Positions 55,846-64,000 of a stretch of 64,000 bases of DNA are shown here, in pieces. The notes beneath the pieces were generated by a model. The model had not been told where the DNA came from and ran no database searches. It saw only the letters and a list, made by a program, of their open reading frames with translations. The translations under genes and the position numbers were made by a program. Numbering within the stretch: the stretch's first letter is position 1; the number at the start of each line of letters is the position of its first letter. Source of the DNA: an uncultured Blastocatellia bacterium (GTDB taxonomy: Bacteria; Acidobacteriota; Blastocatellia; Chloracidobacteriales; Chloracidobacteriaceae); contig CALGZC010000007.1 of NCBI GenBank assembly GCA_937934745.1, positions 1-64,000 of the forward strand, read 5' to 3'.

Positions 55846-56820
55846 CTATACGATACCGCATGCGCGACGTGCCGCATCAATCGTCGCCAACGCAACCTGC
55901 CGCGCGCGGGCGGCCCCGGCGCGCAAGACATCTTCCAGATCGTCCGGGCGCTGCAACCACTCACGGTAGCGGTCGCGCGCCGGACCGAATCGTTGTTTGA
56001 GCTTGGCCAGCAGAGCCCTCTTTGCCTCGCCGTAGCCGTACCCACCGGCGCGAAACGCTTCTGCCATCGCCGTTGTCTCTTCCGGGGATGCCACCAGGGC
56101 ATAGAGTTGAAAAATCGTGTTTTTGGTCGGGTCTTTGGGGGCTTCGACCGGAGTCGAGTCGGTGACAATCCCCATGACGGCTTTCTTCAGGGCCCCATCG
56201 TCAGCAAAAAGCTCGATCGTATTGCCGTAGGATTTGCTCATTTTCTGACCATCCGTACCCGGCACGATGCTCGCTTCCGCACTGACGCGCACTTCCGGCA
56301 AGACAAAGACCTCACCGTAGGTATGGTTGAAGTAGCCGGCCATATCGCGTGTCATCTCAACGTGCTGTACCTGGTCGGCCCCGACCGGCACCACATTGGA
56401 ACGATAGGCCAGAATATCGGCGGCCATCAGTACCGGGTAGTAAAACAATCCCACCTTGGCCGGAAGCCCACGCGCAACCTTATCCTTATAGGCATGCGCG
56501 CGTTCCAGCAGGCCCATCCCGGTCACCGTTGCCAGCAACCAGGCGAGTTCATGGAGTTCGGGAATGTCTGACTGGCGAAATAGTGTCGCCCGCTGTGGGT
56601 CAAGCCCCAGCGCCAGATAGGCGGCGGCGACATCGCGCGTCAATGCACGCAACTGGTGGGCGTCATTGACGGTGGTCAGGGCATGGTAGTTGGCGATGAA
56701 ATAAAACGCCTCACCTTCCCCCTGGAGCGCAATGTGCTGCCCAATGGCGCCGAAGTAGTTGCCGAGATGCAACTTACCCGAAGGCTGGATACCGGAAAGA
56801 AAACGAATCGGTTGCGTCAT
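55846..56820 (-). CDS. trpS: Tryptophanyl-tRNA synthetase
   Basis: A 324-residue class I aminoacyl-tRNA synthetase charging tRNA-Trp. The HIGH region is GIQPSGKLHLGNYFGAI, the KMSKS loop is DGQKMSKSYGNTIEL, and the Trp-binding segments around LGLDPQRATLFRQSDIPEL and PVGADQVQHVEMTRDMA are typical. Length is normal for bacterial TrpS. It follows the MFS gene by 20 bases. Confidence 0.96.
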   Translation of the reverse strand: MTQPIRFLSGIQPSGKLHLGNYFGAIGQHIALQGEGEAFYFIANYHALTTVNDAHQLRALTRDVAAAYLALGLDPQRATLFRQSDIPELHELAWLLATVTGMGLLERAHAYKDKVARGLPAKVGLFYYPVLMAADILAYRSNVVPVGADQVQHVEMTRDMAGYFNHTYGEVFVLPEVRVSAEASIVPGTDGQKMSKSYGNTIELFADDGALKKAVMGIVTDSTPVEAPKDPTKNTIFQLYALVASPEETTAMAEAFRAGGYGYGEAKRALLAKLKQRFGPARDRYREWLQRPDDLEDVLRAGAARARQVALATIDAARRACGIV

Positions 56821-56840
56821 GCGGTTGTGCGTTAGAAGGC

Positions 56841-58112
56841 CTATGTGGCTTCAACAAAATCGAGTGCCTTGCCGTGGGATTCCTCGAGGAGCGCCAGCGC
56901 GAGGTAGGCGAGCAGCGTGCAGCCAATCCCAACCGCTAAGGCGCTGTAAAGTAATCCAAGCGCCGTGTGATACGTGAGCCACTGTAGCGCCAGCGTCAGC
57001 GGCACTACCGATGCCCGGACAAAGTTCGGCGCGCTCGTGGCAACCGTGGCGCGCAGGTTCGTGCCGAATTGTTCGGCAGCAATCGTGATGAACACCGCCC
57101 AGTAGCCGGCTGCGATGCCCAGTGCGAAGCACAGGGCATAGAAATAGGTCAGCGACGCCCCCCGCGAGGTGACATAGACAAACGTCAACGCCAGCGTCAA
57201 CGTCTGAAAGGCGAACACGACACGCTTGCGGCTCTGCAAGTACTGACTCAACAGCCCGCTGGCCACATCCCCAACGACCAACCCGGCATAGGCGTACTTG
57301 ATGGCATCGCCCGCCGTCACGCCCGGAATGTCCAGCTCGCGTGACAACTCGGGCGAGAGGGTAATTAAGATCCCGATGGCGAACCACAGCGGCACACCGA
57401 TCAAAATTGAGCACAGGAAGCGCCGGAAGCGGTCGGCGTTGGTAAACAGGGCAAAGAAGTTGCCGCGCGAGACCTCCTGCTGGTCAAGCGCGTGGAACAG
57501 CTTCGACTCCAGCAGCGTGGCACGCATCGCCAGCAGCAGAAACCCCAGTAGGCCGCCGCTCATGTAGGCAACCTGCCACGAGAAGTACTTGCCGACCGTC
57601 GCCGCCACCACGGCCCCCGAAACGCCGACGCCGGCGACAATTGCCGTACCGTAGCCGCGCAGTTCCTTCGGCAGGCTTTCGCTGACGAGCGTCACCGCCG
57701 CACCGAGTTCGCCCGCCAGTCCGATGCCGGCCAGAAAACGTAGGACGACGTATAGCTGAAACGGTGTTATGCCGCCCGGCAACCAACCCGCCAGCTCGAT
57801 GATGAACGCATTGGCGAAGTTGGCGACCGAGTAGAGCACAATCGAGCCGAACAGCACCGAGCGCCGTCCACGCTTGTCGCCCAGCACGCCCCACAGCACA
57901 CCGCCGATGAGCAAACCGACCATCTGCACGTCGAGCAGAAGAATCCCGTCATCGAGGAGTTGCTGCCCGCTCAGACCCAGAGCCTGCAAGCTCGGCACGC
58001 GCACGATGCCGAACAGGAGCAGGTCGTAAATATCCACAAAGTAGCCCAGCGCCGAAACGATCACCGTCGCCGAACAAAGCGGCGCAAAGCGTTCAGGGAG
58101 GAGAGCGCGCAT
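56841..58112 (-). CDS. MFS transporter, metabolite:proton symporter type
   Basis: A 423-residue twelve-helix transporter. The loop 2-3 motif GVLGDKRGRRSVLFGS is the MFS signature; RFLAGIGLAGELGAAVTLVSE and LPKELRGYGTAI resemble the phosphate and dicarboxylate/sugar symporter groups. The substrate is unknown. ATG 58112 is chosen because it gives a normal N-terminus; the frame is open 92 codons upstream, but in a region of Arg-rich non-family sequence. Confidence 0.85.
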   Translation of the reverse strand: MRALLPERFAPLCSATVIVSALGYFVDIYDLLLFGIVRVPSLQALGLSGQQLLDDGILLLDVQMVGLLIGGVLWGVLGDKRGRRSVLFGSIVLYSVANFANAFIIELAGWLPGGITPFQLYVVLRFLAGIGLAGELGAAVTLVSESLPKELRGYGTAIVAGVGVSGAVVAATVGKYFSWQVAYMSGGLLGFLLLAMRATLLESKLFHALDQQEVSRGNFFALFTNADRFRRFLCSILIGVPLWFAIGILITLSPELSRELDIPGVTAGDAIKYAYAGLVVGDVASGLLSQYLQSRKRVVFAFQTLTLALTFVYVTSRGASLTYFYALCFALGIAAGYWAVFITIAAEQFGTNLRATVATSAPNFVRASVVPLTLALQWLTYHTALGLLYSALAVGIGCTLLAYLALALLEESHGKALDFVEAT

Positions 58113-58584
58113 AGAAACCGCAGAGCTGAGACAGTCGAGAATCGCAGTTGAGAATCGGTGTTTGCAAGCATAGCCCAAGCGACCCCCAGAGGCGTCAACT
58201 TTTGCGCAACGGCCCGGACGGCACCACCGGTCATCGACCGCCACCCACGCGCTTGTGGCAGGGAGCCCTGTTGGACGTTGGTTGCGCCGGCAGCAGCGCA
58301 GCCGTTGAACCGGCGTACCAGTGGAAACTACACTGGCATCGGCGGCCGTTGCGCGGCGAACGCCGGCCACCGCGTGCTGTCGCTGCACGACCCAGTCGGT
58401 GGCGATGGTGGGCGACGTGTTGGCACGCCGAACCGGCGTGGGGGACAGCCTTTGCCACTGTAGAGGCGAAACGGGATGTCAGGCACCTTGACCCGCTGTA
58501 TTGTACGGCGTATCACCTTACCGGCTGCCATCCTGTATGGCGCCGGCGGATTTTGCTCCTGTTTTTCTCCTGGTTTGGTCAATC
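58113..58584. other. Divergent intergenic region
   Basis: About 470 bases between the MFS gene (minus) and queD (plus). Open frames cross it on both strands but show no family likeness. A near-perfect 13-bp tandem duplication lies at 58132-58157. Promoters for both directions should be here; no PreQ1 riboswitch-like structure is evident to me upstream of queD. Confidence 0.4.
58132..58157. repeat. 13-bp tandem duplication with one mismatch
   Basis: cagtcgagaatcg is followed by cagttgagaatcg, 19 bases upstream of the MFS start at 58112. Confidence 0.8.
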
Positions 58585-59004
58585 ATGCGCGTCGAACTGG
58601 CGAAGACGTTTTTCTTTGAGGCAGCCCACCACCTGCCGTATGTGCCCCCCGATCACAAGTGCCGTCGTCTGCACGGACACAGCTACCGGGTTGAAATTGT
58701 CGTTCGCGGTGACGTGGACCGGGAGCTGGGCTGGTTGATGGACTTTGACCAAATCCGGCAGGCGTTTGAACCGATCCGACTTCAGCTCGATCACTACTAC
58801 CTCAACGAAATTCCCGGCCTCGAAAATCCTACCAGTGAAATCCTCGCGCGCTGGATTTGGGAACGGCTCGCCCCGACATTACCTTGTTTGTATCGGGTAA
58901 GCATTGCTGAGACTTGCACTTCAGCCTGCCACTACTACGGCGAGTCTGCTTCGGCCGACACGTGTGAGACGGAAGACCTATGCAGTCGAGTTCAGACGCC
59001 CTAA
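58585..59004 (+). CDS. queD: 6-carboxy-5,6,7,8-tetrahydropterin synthase QueD
   Basis: A 139-residue member of the PTPS/QueD family, which makes 6-carboxytetrahydropterin on the way to queuosine. The zinc ligands are His16 in FEAAHHL and the two His in RLHGHSYRV; the catalytic Cys is in DHKCRRLHG; the Glu of VSIAETCTSACHYYG binds substrate. The C-terminal tail of about 15 residues is extra and overlaps the next gene by 25 bases. Other queuosine genes are not in the window. Confidence 0.92.
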   Translation: MRVELAKTFFFEAAHHLPYVPPDHKCRRLHGHSYRVEIVVRGDVDRELGWLMDFDQIRQAFEPIRLQLDHYYLNEIPGLENPTSEILARWIWERLAPTLPCLYRVSIAETCTSACHYYGESASADTCETEDLCSRVQTP

Positions 59005-60212
59005 GGCAGCGCGCACCATGGCTGATTTTTTTGGTGACGCTGGTGGATCAGATTGGCTGGGGGATGGTGATTCCCATTCTGCCGACCTACGCGCGAACCT
59101 TTGGAGGATCGCCGATTATCGTCGGCTGGCTGTTGTCCTCGTACTCGATTGCGCAACTGTTGTTTGCGCCGTTCATCGGACGACTATCCGACCGTAAGGG
59201 ACGCAAACCGTTGCTGCTGGCGTGCATGGGTGGATCGGCCGTTGCGGCAGCCGCGACCGGGGCAGCCTCGCTGCTGACCGACCATACGCTGGCGCTGAGT
59301 GTGTTGTTTTTGGCACGCGCCCTAGACGGTGTCACAGGGGGCAATACGGCGCTGGCCATGAGCTATGCCAGCGACATTGCCCGTCCAGAACGCCGTGCGC
59401 AGAGTCTGGGCATGATTGGCGCGGCCATTGGCCTGGGATACACCATCGGCCCGGCGCTCGGTGGACTTATTGCCGGCTATACCGATGCTGCAACACCGTT
59501 TTACGTCGCGGCAGGGTTGGCGCTCCTCAACGGCTTGGTCATGTGGTGGCTGCTGCCGGAGAGCCTGTCGCCCGAACGCCAGGCCGAAGCCACACGGCAG
59601 TACGAAACCGGCGATCTGCTGGCCGCCTGGATGTGGTTGCGCCATCCGCAACTGGGGCCGCTGTTGGTCATCAACTTTTTGTTCATCGTGGCCGCCTCCT
59701 GTTACCAAATGATGCTACCGCTCTATACCAACCTGCGCTTTGCGTTGGGAGAGCGCGATAACAGCTACCTTTTCGCCTTCCTTGGTCTGACGATGACTGT
59801 CGTCCAGGCGGGTTGCATCCGTCCGTTGGTCCATTGGTTCGGGGAGCGCGCCGTGTTTGCCTGCGGGATCAGCCTCCTGACGCTGACGCTTGCTGTGGCA
59901 CCGCTGGCGGGGACAGTGACCGGGTTGATTTGGCTGTGCGCCGGCATGGGGATTGGGACGGCGCTGGCAAATCCAACTTTGCTGGCGCTGTTGACGAACC
60001 ACGCGGGGGATGAAGAATGCGGTGAGATTTTAGGGGTAGCGGCCGCGGTCGCCAGCCTCGGGCGCATCTTGGCACCGGCTTGGTGTGGGTATGCTATGAA
60101 GCATGTGGCGATTGAGTCCCCGTTCGTGACAGGTGCAGCCCTAGCCGCGTTGGCAGCCGTAGTGTTCGTTGCCTTTGTCACGATGAGAACAACGGCATCG
60201 GCGCGGTCGTAA
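58980..60212 (+). CDS. MFS transporter, TetA/drug-efflux type
   Basis: A 410-residue twelve-helix transporter. LVDQIGWGMVIPILPTYA at the start and GRLSDRKGRKPLLLACMGGS (motif A) are typical of the DHA1 efflux group, and GAAIGLGYTIGPALGG matches motif C of antiporters. The substrate is unknown. ATG 58980 lies inside queD and has GGA a few bases ahead, so the two are probably co-translated. Confidence 0.87.
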   Translation: MQSSSDALRQRAPWLIFLVTLVDQIGWGMVIPILPTYARTFGGSPIIVGWLLSSYSIAQLLFAPFIGRLSDRKGRKPLLLACMGGSAVAAAATGAASLLTDHTLALSVLFLARALDGVTGGNTALAMSYASDIARPERRAQSLGMIGAAIGLGYTIGPALGGLIAGYTDAATPFYVAAGLALLNGLVMWWLLPESLSPERQAEATRQYETGDLLAAWMWLRHPQLGPLLVINFLFIVAASCYQMMLPLYTNLRFALGERDNSYLFAFLGLTMTVVQAGCIRPLVHWFGERAVFACGISLLTLTLAVAPLAGTVTGLIWLCAGMGIGTALANPTLLALLTNHAGDEECGEILGVAAAVASLGRILAPAWCGYAMKHVAIESPFVTGAALAALAAVVFVAFVTMRTTASARS

Positions 60213-60254
60213 TCCCCCGGTCAGTGGCGTAACTGCACAAGAGAAGGCAAATCC

Positions 60255-63200
60255 GTGTCACCACAGCGTGAAATCTACCGTGGTCCGATTCTTGGAAGAC
60301 AGCGCCAGGCTCTGCTGGCGGCGCTCAAGGCCTACATCCAGCAGGGACGCGGGTCAAACGTAATTTACCTGGCTGCTTCACGGCCGCTGCTGGATGCCGT
60401 TTCCCGCTATCTGCTGGATGGGCAAGACTGCCTGGGGAGCTTTGACGGCCTACCGGTGTATCTCTTCAACGGTTTCATCCGCCGCCTCCTGGGGACGGCG
60501 CTGGTCGCCAAGGACGGGACGTGGGTTCCTGCACCACGACGCCGCGACATCAGTGGGGAGGACTACCCACTACGCCGTCCGCTCATTGCCCAGATCATGC
60601 GGCAACTGATGCAGCAAGAGCGCTTACCCGCCTTCGGCAGACTGGCCACATCTGGCGGCTGTGTCGCCTCTGTCATCAAGCTCATCGGTGAAATTACGCG
60701 CGCCGGGAAAACGGCCGACGAGTTCGAGCAGATCGTCCAACACCGCCTTGCCCGCCACAGAGAAAGTTTGCCGGCGCCGGACCCGACCGGTGAGCGGGCG
60801 CCGCATCCGGCCGAACAAGTATACGGTTACGAACAAGACCTTGCCCTCATTGCACGGTGCTACAGCGCAGCGCTAAAAGCCGGAGGTTTCACCGAAAGTG
60901 ATTACGACTACCTCCGCGCTATCGCCGCTCTAGACGGTCAACTCGATGGCCGTCCCTGCCGGACACCCTTTCTCGAAAGCGTGGCATGGGTCATCGTGGA
61001 CGGTTTCTTTGACCTCACACCGGTTCAGGGTGAAATCCTGCGCCGCCTCGTGGCCCGTGTGCCGCGCTTGACGTTCCACGTTGAGGACGATGTGAACAAT
61101 CCGCAGGTTTTCGCTCCCGTACGTGAAACCGTTGCCAAAATCTGCGCCATGGGTGAGGGGTTCACCGAAGTAACCTTCTATGACCAGGCGGCGCAGGAGC
61201 CGGACGACCCCGGACAGGAAGCCTTTGCCTGTCACACAATAGCCGCAGGACTTGAAGTTTTGCGGCAGGGATTGTTCAACCCGTCGTACACGCCGCCGCA
61301 AGCGGCCGGTGTTCCGCCACCGCCGGTCTTTGTGGCGGTGGCGCCGGACATTGAACGCGAACTGCGGAATCTAGCCAAAACCATCAAGCGGTACGTTGTG
61401 TTTGACCGCTTGCCGCCATCTGACATCGCCATTGTCATTCGAGACAAGGAAAGTTACGGGCCCCACCTGCGACGGATTCTGACCGATGAAGGCATCGCCT
61501 ACACGCTGGACGAGCGGCTGCCGGTGACAGACATTCCGGCAGTGCGCGCCTGGTTTAAGGTGCTTGCGGCAGCGATTGAGCGCCCGGACACCGACCGGCA
61601 CCCGCCCCCAGCAGCACGACCACCTGCCATTCCGGTCGGACATCTGGTGGCGGTGCTCAAAAGCGACTACTTCGCCGTACCAGGCTCTGACATCTCGGCT
61701 GATGATGTTGAAAATGTGGTTACCTTCGTGGGTGATAAACTGCACCTAGACGCCTGGCTGACACGCGCCGAGCGCCTGGCAGCCTACCTACGGGGGAGCG
61801 AAGCGACGGTCGGCGACAGCACGGGCATCCATGAAACGGTCACAGACGAACGCCTAGCCGGTGCAGTCCCCGCCGACGAGAGTCCTGAGATGGCATCCAC
61901 GCCGACAGTTCGGCCGGACGCAGTGACGGCTGCGGACCTCGAAGCCGTCGGCGGACTCCTCAAGCAACTGGGGTGTCTGCTGGCAACGATTCCGGTTGTC
62001 GGCCCACCCCAGACGCTGATTGCAGCCATTGAGCAAGTCGTACTCAGGCTGGGCTTTGAGACCCGGCTTGAAACAAATATTCGGGCAGCAGTTGGACGAC
62101 CACGGGACTTGCTCCAAGCGACACTGGATTTGCGTGGCTTACAGGCCATCCGACGCGCTCTTGCGGCCGCTCAACATGCCCACCAGTGGGCTGCGCACGC
62201 CGTAACGGACATCCTCGGTGAGAACGCCAACGCCCAACCGGCACCAACAACGCTTGCCGTACTCCAAGCCGATCTGCTGCGGGCGCTGGATGGACTCACC
62301 CTGCGCGTTGAACCGGAAACGTTTGGCGCCGTGCGCATTCTTGAGGCGACTGAAGTGCGTGGATTGCACTTTCCGGTCATCTTTGTTCCGGGACTTGTCG
62401 AAGGCGGCTTTCCCTGCCGCCTTCCCGGCGATTGGATTTACCCGGCCGCCGAGCGCGAACGCCTCAAGAACGACGGCCTCACCCTGGAAGATATTTCACC
62501 GGCGACGCTGGCGAAGGAAGAACATTACTTCTACCAAGTGGTTTGTCGCGCTACCCGTGCAGTTCACTTATCGTACCCAAACACCGGGGCAGAGGAAGAA
62601 GAATTGCTGCCTTCATCATTTCTAGCCGAAATTCAGCGGCTGATAGCCGAGACGCGCCCCGGCGGCCGACAGTACACAACTGTACCGAAAGGCTACGACG
62701 GCGCCACGCTGCTCCAGGCAAGTACCCGACACGAACTGCTGCGGCAAACTGCGGCCGTCGTGTCGCGCCAACAGCGTGGTGTCCCCATCGAAACACTCCT
62801 GTTACCACCGGATGATGACCTAGCACCAACACTACTACCATCAGAACAGGTGGCGGAAATTCAGACCTACATTGACCAAAATGGTTGGCATAGCAAATTG
62901 CTCGTCCAACGCCTGGATGCAGAGCAGAAACGCTACGGAGACGGGTGGTCTCCGTTTGACGGGTGCATAGCAAGCACCAACCTGCAGGATGTCCTGGCAG
63001 AGTACTTCGGCCCGACCTACGTCTTCAGCGCCACGGCACTTAACGAGTATGCTGCCTGTCCCTTTCGGTTTTTTTCTAATCGCGTGCTGCGCCTCCGGCC
63101 ACGGGTCGTCGCTGCACTGGATTTACCAGTTGTAGAACGGGGACGCCTCATGCATGACATCCTCCGTGACTTCTACCGCGAAATTCCATCTGAAACGGAA

Positions 63201-63965
63201 TCAAAGCAGAACCGCTTGGGCCGACTGCAAGACGTGGCCAATCGCGTCTTTACAACCTATGAGCAGCGTCTCCCACCGCTGAATGAACAGTTGTGGAACA
63301 TTGAAAAGCGCATCTTGCTGAGACACCTTGAGCGCCTGATCGCCGAAGAAATGCAGCCCGGAAACGTTATCTTCACGGAACTTGCCTTTGGGATGAGCAC
63401 TGCCAACGCCGACGGACGCTCCAACAGACAACCACTGAAGCTTAGCAATGAGCTGGGCGAAATCATTCAACTTTGCGGGCAAATTGATCGCGTTGACTGC
63501 CTTAAAAACAGCAAACAAGAAATGGGAGCTTTTGTGGTGTATGATTACAAACTATCTACGGCTCCTTCAGTACGTGATATGCTAGAAGGACGCGATGTAC
63601 AAATTGCAATCTACCTCAAGGCTATAGAGAATTGCTTCCCTGATTTACGACCTCTTGTTGGAGGAGGTTACTTCACTATTACAAAAGAACCCCGTTGTCA
63701 GCAGGGTCTTTATCGGTTGGATTATGCGAACTTACTCAATCAATATTACGGATACACATTTCTCAATAAGGAAGAATTTGAATCCAAACTTAAGATCATC
63801 CTTAACTATGTGTGGACGTACCATTCAAGAATAAAACAGGGGCAGTTCAAGGTACTTCCGGCACGTGGTTACAGAGAATGCAATTTTTGCGACTTTTCAG
63901 CAGTTTGTCGCTATGAAACCTACAGAATAAGACGTAAGATTCGATCAATCTGTTCCCCCCAGTAA
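60255..63965 (+). CDS. addB: AddB-like ATP-dependent nuclease/helicase subunit
   Basis: A 1236-residue protein of the AddB/RexB family, which processes DNA ends for recombination. The helicase-like part has LEATEVRGLHFPVIFVPGLV near residue 700-715. The PD-(D/E)XK nuclease core near 1078-1100 is QIDRVD then VYDYKLS. The Fe-S ligands are Cys in EYAACPFRFFSN (near 935) and C-x2-C-x5-C in ECNFCDFSAVC (near 1210), as known for AddB. No Walker A is seen at the N-terminus (GPILGRQRQALL). GTG 60255 has GAGAAGG seven to eight bases ahead. The last 480 bases are much AT-richer than the rest. Confidence 0.82.
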   Translation: MSPQREIYRGPILGRQRQALLAALKAYIQQGRGSNVIYLAASRPLLDAVSRYLLDGQDCLGSFDGLPVYLFNGFIRRLLGTALVAKDGTWVPAPRRRDISGEDYPLRRPLIAQIMRQLMQQERLPAFGRLATSGGCVASVIKLIGEITRAGKTADEFEQIVQHRLARHRESLPAPDPTGERAPHPAEQVYGYEQDLALIARCYSAALKAGGFTESDYDYLRAIAALDGQLDGRPCRTPFLESVAWVIVDGFFDLTPVQGEILRRLVARVPRLTFHVEDDVNNPQVFAPVRETVAKICAMGEGFTEVTFYDQAAQEPDDPGQEAFACHTIAAGLEVLRQGLFNPSYTPPQAAGVPPPPVFVAVAPDIERELRNLAKTIKRYVVFDRLPPSDIAIVIRDKESYGPHLRRILTDEGIAYTLDERLPVTDIPAVRAWFKVLAAAIERPDTDRHPPPAARPPAIPVGHLVAVLKSDYFAVPGSDISADDVENVVTFVGDKLHLDAWLTRAERLAAYLRGSEATVGDSTGIHETVTDERLAGAVPADESPEMASTPTVRPDAVTAADLEAVGGLLKQLGCLLATIPVVGPPQTLIAAIEQVVLRLGFETRLETNIRAAVGRPRDLLQATLDLRGLQAIRRALAAAQHAHQWAAHAVTDILGENANAQPAPTTLAVLQADLLRALDGLTLRVEPETFGAVRILEATEVRGLHFPVIFVPGLVEGGFPCRLPGDWIYPAAERERLKNDGLTLEDISPATLAKEEHYFYQVVCRATRAVHLSYPNTGAEEEELLPSSFLAEIQRLIAETRPGGRQYTTVPKGYDGATLLQASTRHELLRQTAAVVSRQQRGVPIETLLLPPDDDLAPTLLPSEQVAEIQTYIDQNGWHSKLLVQRLDAEQKRYGDGWSPFDGCIASTNLQDVLAEYFGPTYVFSATALNEYAACPFRFFSNRVLRLRPRVVAALDLPVVERGRLMHDILRDFYREIPSETESKQNRLGRLQDVANRVFTTYEQRLPPLNEQLWNIEKRILLRHLERLIAEEMQPGNVIFTELAFGMSTANADGRSNRQPLKLSNELGEIIQLCGQIDRVDCLKNSKQEMGAFVVYDYKLSTAPSVRDMLEGRDVQIAIYLKAIENCFPDLRPLVGGGYFTITKEPRCQQGLYRLDYANLLNQYYGYTFLNKEEFESKLKIILNYVWTYHSRIKQGQFKVLPARGYRECNFCDFSAVCRYETYRIRRKIRSICSPQ

Positions 63966-63982
63966 AACATCAAGCCCTTCGT

Positions 63983-64000
63983 GGAGGATACAAGCATGTC
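63983..64000 (+). other. Start of a further gene (cut by the window end)
   Basis: GGAGG at 63983-63987, then ATG at 63996, eight bases later, 30 bases after the addB-like stop. Only five bases of coding sequence are inside the window. By analogy with other addB loci the next gene may be addA, but nothing in the sequence proves it. Confidence 0.5.

Overview
The window looks like chromosomal backbone of a free-living Gram-negative bacterium with a GC content near 60 % by eye. The gene set fits an Acidobacteriota member, possibly Chloracidobacterium-like. Pointers are a DAP-type MurE (DNPR motif), lipoprotein and outer-membrane genes, a type II secretion/pilus cluster whose secretin carries TPR and cohesin-like domains, a heptose adenylyltransferase and HslV. 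This placement is inference from gene content; there is no rRNA, tRNA, prophage, insertion sequence or CRISPR array in the window.

Layout. 1-688 has no recognisable gene. An exported M28 peptidase (minus) diverges from a MoxR AAA ATPase (plus). From 19362 down to 4204 runs a compact minus-strand division and cell-wall (dcw) operon: a PAS/degenerate histidine-kinase protein, murE, murF, mraY, murD, ftsW, murG, murC, murB, ftsQ, ftsA, ftsZ. The usual head genes mraZ, rsmH, ftsL and ftsI, and also ddl, are absent here. greA and a lytic transglycosylase follow on the plus strand. A second long minus-strand block (34708 to 21571) holds gspF, gspE, the secretin, two pseudopilins and a PilM-like protein, then an M20 peptidase, an EVE protein, a LolA-like lipoprotein-handling protein, a small NfeD-like domain and a UvrD/PcrA helicase.

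After a plus-strand alpha/beta hydrolase comes a third minus-strand block (45816 to 36022): patatin, membrane glycosyltransferase, hslV, SpoIIM-like, bacterioferritin, heptose adenylyltransferase, mfd, purD. Several neighbours overlap or nearly touch. A plus-strand radical SAM protein and a minus-strand hybrid sensor kinase meet at a strong two-way hairpin. The rest holds a SUFU-domain protein, a BioF-type synthase, two MacB/FtsX-type permeases without an ATPase, a lipoprotein, an isoprenylcysteine-methyltransferase-like membrane protein, trpS, two MFS transporters, queD and an AddB-like nuclease/helicase subunit whose last 480 bases are clearly AT-richer. The next gene starts at the last five bases.

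The most unusual pattern is a set of short tandem duplications (11 to 16 bp, two or three copies). Most sit on or beside start and stop codons: the ftsZ stop, the gspE stop, the hydrolase start, the sensor-kinase start, and just outside murE, purD, the SUFU gene and an MFS gene. In the sensor kinase the duplication appears to supply the in-frame ATG. Other points worth attention are the kinase-like PAS protein lacking its phospho-histidine at the head of the dcw operon, and the TPR-secretin-cohesin fusion.
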